Source: Rhyacichthys aspro
Taxonomy: Eukaryota; Chordata; Actinopteri; Gobiiformes; Rhyacichthyidae
NCBI GenBank assembly: GCA_036850595.1
Contig: CM072158.1
Location: 11,857,422 to 11,921,421, forward strand
Length of the DNA stretch: 64,000 nt
Reading direction: 5' to 3'
How positions within the stretch are numbered: position 1 is the stretch's first letter; the number at the start of each line of letters is the position of its first letter. Positions 36,901 through 49,300 of the stretch are shown here, in pieces. The position numbers were made by a program, and so were the translations under genes. Under the pieces are notes generated by a model. It was not told the origin of the DNA and made no database searches. It saw nothing but the letters and a program-made list of their open reading frames with translations.

Positions 36901-39900
36901 GTTGCCACCACAGTGGGTGGTCTTCGCACTGCTTTTTTGTGGTGCTGTTTGTATAGTTCAGACGTCTGTTTTTCTGGCACGTTTCTCCATGCTAACCAAA
37001 GCTGGAGGCCTGCTGCCTTGTTTTCTCTCAAATAGTTACACATCTGCAGGCTTCTGAGGAAAGGCTAGACAGAAAACTTAAAAAAGGGAAAGGCAGAAAA
37101 AACAGCAAATCTCTGCCATCATGACGAAGTTAGCACTTTCTCCTGCTATGTTGTGTGAAAGTGACATAAAGTGTGGTCACTGGCAAAGGCAGGAGGTGGG
37201 CACAGAAATCATTCTGTACACGGACATTTGTGTTGCATTTTATCCTCATGTGACTTGTCTTCTCAGTTTCAAAGGAGTAGGTCCTTATTTAATTTTTAAA
37301 AGAAATAACAGAACATTAAAAGTAACGTTTCCCCAAAGGTTGTGTTATGGCTCAAACAGCCACTCCATCACCATGGTTAAAGCTCTCATTTCTAAAATGA
37401 TGCTGTTGTCTATTTATACTGGCTGAGTGATCAAAGGCAAACATGATCTCTTCCACCATTTAATCATCCTAAATGTCTTTTTAAGTCAGTTGAGTTCGTA
37501 AGAGCTGCTTTCCCAGATACATCTATCAGACCATTAGAGTGATGTAGAAATACAGAATATACATATGAAGTTCACATTATAAAGGCTAGTTGTCCAATTA
37601 GTGTGTGGAGTGCATTTGGCCTATGGACAGTGGGGTGTTGAACACATGGAAGCAGCTGTTTGGGGAGGAGGTTCCTGTCGGGTCAAGGTCAGGACACATT
37701 CACAGAGACACGCAGGAAACCAGGTGAGACAGGGCAGCCATGTAGGTTACAGGCATGTTCTTATTAGGCTACACTTTTAATCAAAAGTAATGGCTTTGCT
37801 ATATTAGATGTAGTTTTTGGGAGATTGGGCAGTCTGGCTGGTAAAGTATAATGTGACTATTGAAAACACTAGAGTGGCTAGTTTCAAAGCAAAATGTGCT
37901 GCTGAAATCTCAGAACTCTTGCAGATCACTTTATTTGTTCTAATCTTATTGTTTAGGCTTTGGGATTCTGTTTCCTCTGCTGTAAAGGAAATTACTCTCT
38001 TGCTTTTCTTAACTGAAAATGGTTTTCAAGAATATAGAGAAAGTCAAATCCTTCATTGTCTATCTGTGTTTGTGAAAGATCGTTTCCATGTCAGAGCTTC
38101 CCAGTCTAGACAAGTCTGTCAGCAAGAGAAAGAGAAAAAAAGTCAAGCGCTGAAAAGATGGTAATGATGAGCTTATCAGCCAAGTGCAGCTCTACTGGTG
38201 TGTTTCATTAATGTTAGTGTGTAATGTGTTTTGAAGTATGCCTTTAGCAAGGCTTTAATGCACTTCTGTAGTTAGTAAATTCAAAGAGAGACGGGTGTGG
38301 GCCTTAAGACTGTTTTTAAAGGGTTCAGTCTCATTTAATCTTGTCCTAATCATAGATACAATGATCAGTAATTCATTAATTTTTATGCATCAGTAATGTT
38401 TAATGCTTGAATGGTTGAATTAAAAAAAAACTTTCATCTTCAAAAATTGAAGAACATTTCAGTTGTAAACAGGTCACATTTTTTAAAGTCTTCATCTTGT
38501 TGTAGCCTCACTTTACTTGGTCTTTATTGGTGTGGTCTTGACACCAGTGTTACAACATTTTCTTTAGCCCTTACATTATCTAAAAGTAATGTCTAGCCTC
38601 TTGGACTTTCATGATGGAGAGTTTGCATGGGTCTTGTAACCTTACAGTGCAGCATTACTGATGTACACACTGCCTGTGAGATATAGCAGCACTCTGGAAA
38701 CAATTAGCAGGCCATAATCCTGACATTCTTATACCCCACCATTGGCCCAGCTGATTAGTAGATCCAGTGGTATGTAAGAAAAACCTCTAAAATGTACACT
38801 TGGTAGATTTGCTGCTATTTTTTCTACTGTAGGTACTTTGGTTAAAACTCAGCACACACCTGACATCCGACTCCGTACTGATGATTAATGACTCCCAAGG
38901 TCTTTCAGAAGGGACCACCCAGGGTCAAAATAAGCTGCCATAAATACAGAAGCAGCAACATACCATTCAGTCGCCACTCTTTTATTTACTCATGCTGCAG
39001 AACGGGCCATATGGGTGTGTGCTGTATATCAGCAAAAACAAACTGAGGCGGTCACTGTGGTCCCCCACTGAACAACAGCAACAATACATACTATTGATTT
39101 CATGTATAAAAATGAGAGGATTATCAGGAAAGGTCTATGATAATAGTATGTTAATATTTTACACATATCCTGCTCAAATGAACAATTGTCTTGCCTGATC
39201 TGACTCTGGTTGTCATCTAATCTTCTTGCAGCCATTTCCCAGAGTGGAAACACTGCCACCCCTTTTCTCTCCATGGTATTCTTCCACCTTTTATGTGTCA
39301 AATGATTACCCTGGGAAACAGGGAGCCTGCCAACACTGGTCTCAGTTGTGTCTGGTCAGCCACACTGCTTTTCTTCTGAGTTCTCTGAGCCATCCACCAT
39401 GACATCCTTTTGGAGTCCTTCTGTCCAACACTGATGCTCCAGCCTTGCATCAGCTCAGAGGCCATGGTACGACCCCTGTCCAGTCACAACAGTGAATTCA
39501 GGCTTTTTTGTGCTCTTTACCCACATGTCGTAATTTTAGGTAATTTTTTGGGCCATTTTACCCTTTCTGTGCAATCTTTTTTTAATTTCTTTAGTCAAAC
39601 CTTCTGTTGTGTTTTGCTCTTGTTTTCCTGTTCAGGCTCTGCCTGGTGAATACCAGGCATACTTAAACAAGGTTAGAACAGACAAAATATGGTCCAATCC
39701 ACCAAAGCACCCTTTGAATCTTTGCCCATTGGAAGACAGTGTCTGTGAACACAAAAAGACAGTAGCCTCTTTTACCATGTAGTCAGTGTTTTTTTACACT
39801 TCACTTTCTACACAATAAGTACATTTCCAGTACATTGGTTTTGCCTCGCCTTTTTCCTGCGACAGGAGGTAGGAGGAGAGGTGAGACTTGTCTCTGTCAA

Positions 39901-40052
39901 CAGCTGTCAACTGCTTTGACTGCTGTTGTACAACTGACGCATTATAAAGACTTTTTGATGTACTCACTGGTGCAGTGACAGCCATTTCTCACAAGTCACT
40001 TGTATGCTCTCAAATGTTCAATATCACACACACCCCATGTGTTGTTATTTTA
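30914..40052. other. Intergenic, no gene seen
   Basis: No coding exon, RNA gene or full transposon recognised. A possible exon end (GCAGAG|gtaggt) occurs at about 32716 after a short GC-richer block, but I have no reading frame or homology to support it. Open frames of up to 126 codons (33.2-34.2 kb) look like chance. Confidence 0.55.
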
Positions 40053-40145
40053 GGGGCAGTGGCTCACAGTGGGCTGTTCAAGGTTGGTGGTTTCATCCCT
40101 GCTCTAACTGTTCTTGCTGTCAAATTGTTCTTGAGCAAGACACCC
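40053..40145 (+). mobile_element. Diverged tRNA-derived SINE fragment
   Basis: The stretch begins GGGGCAGTGGCTCA, resembling the A-box start of a tRNA-derived teleost SINE. It continues with GGTTTCATCCC, close to the B-box GGTTCRANNCC, and then the TTGAGCAAGACACCC block that follows the tRNA part in many such elements. Several bases between the A-box core and the anticodon-arm equivalent appear deleted. Recognised from memory of the element class; the family name is not assigned. Confidence 0.6.
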
Positions 40146-41780
40146 AGTGCTGTTACATTCAAGTAGAGAAATTCAAAATGTCCTTAGTCCGATTGTTAGA
40201 GTTTGCATGTAAATGTCAGATTGTGACTGGGAGTTGGGTTTTTGCAGCAGTCTCTTATCGTGAGCAACACACCTGTATAATGCGTGTATATGGTTGGACA
40301 AAGGTGAAGACATATTTTTTGGTTATTTTGCTATTGGTTATTTTTGGTCTCATGACATAAAATTAGTGTGATAGTGTGTGAAAGGGTTAATAAAAAATAA
40401 GTTCAGACCCTTTTTCTTGTAAAAGAGGACATGAGACTGTAAAAGATGAAATAAGGTGTAGTTTGGGTGTAGCATACTTGGCATCAAATTGGAATTAGCC
40501 AAAATTGCAGTCAATATGAAAAATTGAAATAATCAGATAAGAATGTGTAGGGAATATTGATTATTGGTTGTTTGAATAACCAGCAAAAAGGCTATCTCTG
40601 TAAGAAAAGGTGGCCTCAACCTTTTACTTTTGTATCAATCAAACACATTTGGATTTCTGATCGCTATTTAACAGTGTTAAAGTGACAGAACTATTCTGGT
40701 TCAAGTAAACAGGGGTGTAATCAACCCGGTAGTTTATTCTATTGGAGCTCACAAACAACAGCTCCACCCATCCACACACTCCCAGCATTCACACAGGCCA
40801 CTTAAGGAACATACAAGGCCAATATACCCCGAAACAAACTCACCCCACCCCAATCAGTCACACAAACCCACCTCAGAGGAGAACAGAGAGCCATAGGTGA
40901 GCACATAGGGCCGCTATGTTCACAGAGCTGGGTGTGGTGTGCAATGTTTCTGCCAACATCACTTTGACTGCTTATTTTTGGGTAAGGGCAAGTGGCCTGT
41001 GTGATGCAATGTGGCGGTTTTAGGTGAGTCAGTAAATGACCCCTGTTTATTTTTACTCTTACTAATGGAATGGAGGGAATAGAAAAAGTGAGTGAAAAGA
41101 GGAACCTATGACGACCAGGTGTTTTTTCCCTCTTCTTGGGAATGTTTCACCTTGTAAAATCAAAGCAGTAGGAGGAGCCCTGTGTGAGCTGCTGAAATGA
41201 ATGGTTTGAGGATTTCAAAGAGGTGCTTCCTGTCCAATGGAGAATGAGTGTTAAATATGGGCATTAAAGGGGTGAGCTGAGGTTTTACAAAGCCAGGAGA
41301 AAACTGTTCCACTAGAGTCGTAGTGTAGCGACACCGGGTGTTGTGGGACCAAACTTTTTTTTTTTTTTCCTCATTGAGCCACACAGGGCCATTGCTCTGT
41401 GTGGGGTGTGATCAAGTCACACACGTCGTCACTGAAGCACACACCTGCAGATGAATGGCAGGCCTCACTACTACACAGGGCTGCTATTGATTACATCATC
41501 GCTGGGCATCTGGTCACTCCACCCTTTCCATGTTCTGAGGGCCACTGAGTTGACAGCAGCACCATGGCCCTTTCACAGAAGTGACGCCGTTGCTTGTTTG
41601 TTCTAGAGATTATTCAGTTCATCTGGCACCACTCGGAACAAAATTCATCTCTTTTCATTGAGGTCACAAGCAACAATCAGCTTATTTATGGCCTGGCTCC
41701 ACGATATTTTTATTCTGTTTTTAACAGTTCCACATAACTCCATATGTCACCTAAAATATGTTATATGTTCATGTTAAGAC

Positions 41781-41804
41781 ACAAGAAGATCCACATCTTC
41801 TTGT
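41781..41804. repeat. Perfect 10-bp inverted repeat
   Basis: ACAAGAAGAT and ATCTTCTTGT flank a 4-base loop CCAC. It ends about 13 bp before the T-tract of the neighbouring SINE remnant. Confidence 0.8.
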
Positions 41805-41816
41805 AGATGTAGTACT

Positions 41817-41909
41817 CTTTTTTAAGATTATTTTTTTGGGGGCTTTTTGGCCTTTATTGATGGCTGGACAGGAAAGATGGTGAAAGAGAGTGGGGAATGA
41901 CATTGGGCA
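41817..41909 (-). mobile_element. 5'-truncated SINE remnant (tail portion)
   Basis: Clearly homologous to the element at 61298-61480. Both share a T-tract, then AAGATTATTTTTTTGGG, a CCTTTATTGAT block and GAGTGGGGAATGACATTGGGC. The plus strand shows the reverse complement of the element, so the tail is on the left. The match stops at GGGCA, before the tRNA-like head. Confidence 0.7.
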
Positions 41910-42779
41910 ATACAATATATAATGTAATGTATAATACTGGCTAATTCAAGAAATTAACTGCGGTGCAAATCAGTAAATAAATAAATAATAATAAAACCAT
42001 AACTTAATTTGACATATTTTCCTTAACTGGTTGCATTTATTTTAAATCAAAATCTCCATCTGATCTAAGCAACTAGTGGTAAAAGGGCCTGGCCCACCTT
42101 CAGACTCTCCTCCAATCACAAGCTAAAACACACCCTAAACAGCTTCAAGACCTACTCCCATTAGCACAGGGCCAACTAACATCAACTGAACAATGAATGC
42201 TAAGCCTGTGCGAAGAACACTGCACTTAGTTCACCAGGACCAGTGTTGTTATGATAAATTATTGTGCATGATTTCCACTACTCAATTATTAAAATGTATG
42301 CATTTAGCATAATACTTGAAATGACTTCATCCGATGAATAGCCAGGCTGTAGTGTACATGTCACTGACTGCTGTGCTCTGGTAATTAAAGCCAAACTAGT
42401 GCAATCACCTTAATATTATAGACAAACACATGAAGTGTAGGCTACAATCCCTCTCTCTATTTTATATCCAAGTCTTCAAGTCCCATGTTGTGATTGAGAT
42501 TATTATTTAGCCACTTGCTTCTTGTGGTAAACATATTGATTCTACTTAATGTGCCTAGATTAGATGCAGAAATGATAAGGAATAAGTGTGGGGACTGACA
42601 GGAGGACGGCAGAAGCTGTCTGTGATTTTCCCTCTCCCAGTTTGCTTTCACCTTCTCTCCTCATCACCCAGCCTTGTGTGAGCGGCTACCCCACCCCATC
42701 CTGCTCACTTCCCTCCTCTCTGTGAGCCAGCCTCAGACACTTGGTTTTTGTAGGAAGGGGGTGAACCCAGTGAACAATC

Positions 42780-43352
42780 CTGTCTGTCTTTTCCCAAAAT
42801 AAGCCAGTGGGAGAGAGATCGCCAAGTAAGTCAAGGAGATTGGAGCGGCGTGCTCAGCCCCTGGTTATAAGTCCTGTGAGTGGAAGCCCAACCTGCTCGG
42901 ACCCTCAGCTCACAGCAGCGCTGCCTCACTCCAATGTTCTGCTCTTTATCCCTCTTTGTCCTGCTGCCTCACTCTCCTCAGTTTTCCACTGTTAGAGTGA
43001 AAAGGCACACATCGCGAAGGTGCTCTTCAGCTCAAATTTCGTTTTTCGTCTCTAACTTTGAATGACTTGCCAGAAAGCACATGGATGGACTTCAATTTTT
43101 GAGGGAAATAGAGAAATAAAACAATAAAAATCACAACCTTTTCCTCTGCCAATTTTTTTCTTGTATTTTTTTTTTTGTAATTGTGAGCAGCACTGGACCA
43201 ATTCAGAGTCTTTGCATTTTGGTTGCATGCCTCTTGAATCTTTGATGGCATCACACCTCATGGGAGACCCGCGTGGCTGAAGGAAGGAGGGACAGACCTG
43301 AAGCTTTGCCCTCACCCACTGCAGCCCCTGCTCTCATCACTCAGAGGAAAAG
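42780..43352 (+). promoter_or_regulatory. Candidate promoter / non-coding first exon of col8a2
   Basis: A locally GC- and CpG-richer block (about 42,800-43,050) precedes a strong splice donor, GAGGAAAAG|gtaagg, with the intron starting at 43353. The first col8a2 coding exon begins with an acceptor at 62016|62017, so an upstream 5' UTR exon must exist, and mammalian COL8A2 also has a distant non-coding first exon. Another donor-like site, CAA|gtaagt, occurs near 42825. This is inference: no start site or homology is visible, and the true exon could be elsewhere in the desert. Confidence 0.25.
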
Positions 43353-46300
43353 GTAAGGCTCGTCTGGTGTCCAACATTCACTTTTACAACTGCACAACAG
43401 GAAATACAACAAATCAAAACTGTGTATTATATCTTAGTCATGGGACCTGCATAACTCCACTCACAGCTCGCAGATTAATAATACCTGGCACTGGTGGTTT
43501 TACTAAGCTCCCACCCAGGCATCCATAGTTGGAAACATTCTGTCTGCTACATGTGGCATGGTAGAGGTATTTATTGCTCAAGGATTTATACTATACCTTC
43601 AGAGGTATATTGATCCTGTACCAGATTTATTCAAGTGGCACTGGCCTGTGGAGAGTTGGGGTGGGGCAGGAGGGATGTAAATGGCTTTAACCAAAAAACA
43701 AACGAGTATTTAAAAAGTTTTAGAAGTTTTTAGAAGTGAAAACTCTCCTATAACTTGACAAATAGTTTCTCGTTTGTCTGTCAAGCGCCGCATCTCTTTT
43801 TCTATTTCCACCTTCCATCCAGTGTAGACGCTTCTGGCATGCTCCGGTGCATTCCACTGTAACGACATCCCTTAGACGCAAAGTGCAGCGCTGCCATGGT
43901 CCTGAGAAGTTCTCATGATCACGGAGAATCAGATACACTGTGGGAATACAGAAGAGAGAGAATAATACAACACTGGTGCATTGTAAACATTGAAAAAAGA
44001 TTACAGACAGTTACGAAAGGCATGCCTTGGAGTTCCTTTTTAATCACATGTGAAGAGGGTGTAGAGGGAAGGAGGGAAGAAAGTCTGGAAAAGACTGAAG
44101 CTGGAGTTCTAAAGTCCAAAAAGACTTGGCAGCACTCTCTGTTTTGCTGGCTTATGGTGAGAGAAGCTGACAGACTGGTGTGTGTCTGTGCACACATGCT
44201 TCCTCCTATAGGTCTGCAATATCAAAGTGAGTTACACAATCGTAGGCCCGGCTGGGAGTGGGTGCACAACAAAGTGTGAACTCTGAGCGCTGCAGCTGCC
44301 GTTTCATGCTTCATATGGATGGCTTACAGTCCCTGTCCCAAACTCTTTGCCTTTTCTACAATAAGCCCAGCACTCTAGGGATGAAATGTAGTAATACTGC
44401 TTATGGGTAGACACTAAAGTAAAAAATCCCACAGAACCAAATACTAACATACAAGTAAAATCAAAGTGTTAGCAGCCAGGTCCTAAAAATGCTATGGTCT
44501 CCTGAGCTAACTTTTTTTGCGTGACAACTTTACTGTTTACGCTCTATTAAGAACTGTAGCTGTACATGTGGTGACATTGATTGACGGGCAGCTGCGGCCC
44601 TTAATTTCATGCTGCTAGGTGTTTATTGAACCATGCATTCATCGGGCTCGCCTCAGCTAGAATTACTCAAATTCTGTCCATTTTTGTAGTATCTTTGGCA
44701 GATCAGCGATATCTCACATGAAGGACAAATGTACAGTAAAAAATGAAAGTCCAAAACACTAAAGTGTGTTTTCCAGCAGGCCGTAAATGTGCCCTTTGTG
44801 GGAGACTGGTGGTTATGACTCTTAAGTATATTCGTGTGTGCTGTAAATAAAAGTAAACCACATCTAAGTGTGTGTAACCACTCTCTCCAGCAGCTGGTCA
44901 TGCAGTGCTCTGAGCGTGACCAAGCATATACAAACAACGGTCATGCTAAATGCACAGCAGCACACACCGAGCATACTTCTGCCTGTGCAGTGCAAACACC
45001 TCCATTACACCAGCACAGTGAGAAATACATTAGGATCTTGTTTCTTCACAGCTGTTATGCCCCACTGGTGCCACTTTATAGGCCAGAACATATTGAGCCT
45101 GAGATTTTCAAATGCTTTCACAGAGGTGAGAACGACACAGTTAACACATGGAAAAATGATTTAGAGTTTGCTGTTCACGTCCCTTTCCTTTCAGAAAACC
45201 AGAGGTCATGTGATCATTTGAAATCATAGCAGGAAATGACCCTACAATCCATTCATGGACAAAACCTCCCCCTGGCTGGGAATGTAAACCTTTTGGCCAC
45301 AAGGAGGCAGAATGGCAAGAACTTTCCTGTCACATATTCACACACAAGCTTAAACGCTGGCCCAGGATAATATCACACTGAATTCAAGTAAACTGATGCA
45401 CACTCTGCTACGATTAACTCACTGTTAATTCTAAATAACACATTGTAAAGTATTGATCCCCTAAACGTTCAATGAATGCCAAACTTGAGTCCTGCATGCT
45501 TCTGCAGGTGTGTCTGGATGTGTGTGAGAGTTAGGCAAACACGTGTGCCTCTTTTCCTCTGTGTATTGCCATTCAAGCAGGAAATGAAGGAGAATGCCAC
45601 TCATTCTCAAGAAACAGTAACCGCTACACATTCCTTCCCTTCACTTTCCTTTGTTTTATGTGTTTCCCAAACTATATTGTTGGAGTCAAATGTACAAAAG
45701 TAGGTACATCCTCATTCCACCTTGGTGCCCCTGGTCTTAATCCAATCCTTTAACGTTACCAGGCCATAATAGTTTCTGTTAAGGGTGAGAAAGTACAGAC
45801 ATAGACACAGTGTAGAAACAGTGTGCTTAAAGGCAGAAAGATTTGTTGTCTTCTCTGGTCTCTCTGGTGACATCATCCTCTTCACACTTGTTTGCTCACG
45901 ACCAGTAGCCCTTCTGGAACATTACGCTGCTGATTTATGTGAAAGTCCATGAGCAAGATGTCAGAAAGTGCTTTTTACAAAATCATAGCCCTCCTGAGTA
46001 GATAATTAACAAGAGACTTATAACTAAAGACATTCTGTTTGTTAGGACTGAAAAGTCAAAAAATCTTCAGACAACTGCCTTTGTTATTATTGCCTTTTTA
46101 AGACTTATTCACTGTTTATCTGTGTCCAACTTGCTTTTTAAACCTCTCCTGTGTCTGGCCAAAGGGGGTGTTTCCACTGGGCTGGCCAGGCAGACCACTT
46201 TTGTTATTTTTCCCCTGTGCCCATTGACTCTGTCAGCGGTGGCTCAGTCTTTCCCGGGGCTTGAATATGTCAGAAAATGATACAATATAACATGAGCACA

Positions 46301-49300
46301 TTTGTTCAGGTAGTACATACAAGAAGCTTTATTTAGCTTCAGCTTTTTGTTGGACTATCTTTCAGACATTTCCCCACAGCTCAACTACTGGCAAGACTTT
46401 GGTCTGAGACTTCCAGTTGTACAATGTTTGCTCAGTTCTTTGCGGAGGTCACCACCTCAGTATAAAATGTACCTTATCATCATTCCATCTCATCACAAAC
46501 ACACCTTTGTTGCCTATTTGTTTTATTAGAGTATTTTATGTCACACATGGGATGAATGTCTCTGATAGGTCAATAGTGAGTAAGAGGTTAAAAACAACTC
46601 TACTGAGACCTCCTGAATCACTCCAGACTTTGTTATTGTTCAGTCTGAGCTTGATTGATATGTACGTAGGTGTTCATAAAAATAGAGGCAAGAGACTGAG
46701 GCTATTATAGTGTTAAAGTCCCTTTAGAGCAGACTCATAAAATGTATTTTATTTCACACAGACATATTTCCTGCTGTAAAGGGATTCTTGCTAAATGACA
46801 CATACATTGTACTGTATGAGCTTTGGTAGTCTTCACAGCAGTATGTGTGCACTGTTGAATTGAATTTTCGGTTGGACACTTACCAGCAGAGGAACATTAT
46901 CATTATCTACGTGCATAAGTATGTTTATTATAAAGCTGAACAGAGAAGAGAGCATTTAGATTATGCAGCAGACACAGTCCAGATTAAGTCCTGTGATTTT
47001 CCTGTGCAGCGCTGGTTCTCTCCCGCTCACAGGCCTTACGTTTATTTGGCCTTGGCTTTGGAGTCTTAATCCTTACAGTTTAGACTCTGAGCCCATTGAG
47101 CAACATGTGCTTCATATTGCAATGCTCAGGGGCATTAGGTGGTGTACAACACAACCAGCCCAAAGCTTTTGTCCTAATTATTTCCTGTAATCAGCAGTAG
47201 AAAAATTCTGAAATGAAAAAGCAACTTTGTGCTGATTCCATCTTGTTTTAGAGCTGATCTCAACAATGGCCTTTGGACGTGCCCTCAGGAGAGAACATTT
47301 ACTTTTCATGTGTCCAAAGAAAGACTTCAGTATGTTCAGAGACTGCTTATTACTCTGCTTTACCATTAAAATAATGGCTGCTTTTGAGTTGCTGCACCTC
47401 CTCAATCAAAGCAATACTGGCCACTTTGGACTTAGTGACATGGAACAATCTACAGTTCAGTTACATTTATGTAACCACTTTTTCAATATCTCGTATGAGG
47501 AACAACCTTTACATTACTTTTTTATAACGTGCTCCTCACTGGGTCAGAGCTACAACAGAACTATCCCATGGCCTAAAACAAGCAGGGCATCCTTCTGCTC
47601 CATATTCAGTGAACATGATCATTTAACTGATATTATGGACATGTAAACGCACTGATTCATCAGAAGGTAGGCAACACTGTACCTGGATCTGGGTCATTTG
47701 ATGATGCTGCAGTACAATGCACCAACCATTACATCAGAACAAAGACACCCTGGTTTAAGAGTTGTCTGTTTGTGGTTGATGCGTTCCTGAAAACTCTTGC
47801 ACTGTGGAGACAAAGAGCATTTTACCAAAGTGCTGCATGGCTCAGTTTGTGACCACAATCAAAAATAAACAAGTATAATCTGGAACCTATCACTCACTAT
47901 TAACACTTGGGGTCGGGGCAGATCTAACTTTCCCCACGAGATATAAGTAAGGGCGGCTTCATGTGTACTGACTCACATCAGCAGATTAGTTTTAAATATT
48001 CAAGTTAAGATGGCTAACCCTGGGTACTGTCATATTGAATGTGGTGAAAAGTCAGAGGGATATTTTATTTATGATATTTATAGACAAATAATGGAAATGA
48101 AACATTTACTACCAGACAGATAGCAGCAAAATGCGAGTACTTCTACATCAAGGTTGCTGTCTTTGGCCAACCAACATGATACTTAATTATAAAGAGCTTT
48201 GAACCAATTACTGTTCCTTTTCATGTGTTTGGCAGATGGATATTCATTCTGTCTTCATTTTCCTGCTTTTTCCTCCACATGCTGCCAACAAAAAACCCAT
48301 GTTGTGTTGCCTCACTGCTAATTTGAACCAGAGCATTTCCTAACTGTGGGCCCCAGTCTGCTGCACAAGTCGTGGGATCATCAGTCCAGTGGAGTCCTCA
48401 CTAAGCTAATAGCTGATTGGTGTGATTGGAATATATTAGCAAGTGTGGGACTTAGTGCTATCTAGTTTGCATTTTGGGTCAGTCAGAAGTCTATGTTTTC
48501 TTCTCTTCATTCCCCGCCGACAGAGAGCCGCCCCCAGAGCCCCTTTCAAAAACTATTATGTAAAAGAAAAAAGACATGGCGATTTCAGCATAAAAATAGA
48601 GGCGGATAAAAATGGAAACGTTGTAATTGGGGAATAGCTTACAGTACAAGAGTGAAGCAGCAGAAAGGATTAAGGAGCACTCCTCAACCATGTCTTTGAT
48701 CTAACAGAGGATTTTCTGTTGAGTGTCAATGGAAACATTCGGAGACTTTGAGTCTGCCAGAACAGTTCCCTCATTTGAGTTACTCTCCTTACAACGCTCA
48801 TATTTGTTTGCCCTCTCTGACTAATTCAGCCTGTCTAATGTAGGCGACTAACTAATACTTCTCCAGAACTTTAGCCTGGCAGCCATTCTCATACAATCCC
48901 TAATGCTCATGTATTATTTATCGCTAGACTTTAAAGACTTTTGGAACAGGACCCATCTTCAGACTGGGAGACAACGAGTAAAAGGAAGATGAGCACTTCG
49001 ACATGTCCGCCAAATTGTTACAGTGGAAGAATATGTCCTGAATGCTGTGGCCTGGCCATATGAGAGCTAATTCTAACCTTATGTTAGAAACCAAAACAAA
49101 ATGATTTGAAGGAAGAGTCTAAGATTTAGTCATGGTTTTACTGCCAGAAATGTCTGTTTGGTTAGAAACAGACAAAATACTTAGGCTACATTCATGTTTT
49201 AGAATAGGGTAGCAGCTCTCCTCACATACACTCTGTATGTACTGCTCAATTTCTACATGGTATGTCTAAGGCCATAGCCGTTTAAAATATGAATGCTCAC

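Larger units (their letters stand above)
40146..42650. other. Intergenic, with a SINE remnant and a perfect inverted repeat
   Basis: No gene seen. Contents are an inverted repeat at 41781-41804, a truncated SINE at 41817-41909 and an (AAAT)-like tract near 41972. Confidence 0.6.

Noticed and set aside
43896..45229. Open frames of 127 and 131 codons near the candidate col8a2 first exon
   Set aside because: No resemblance to any protein I know and no splice sites joining them to col8a2.
45297..45309. CTCF-like CCACAAGGAGGCA
   Set aside because: Two mismatches in the central positions; too weak to list.
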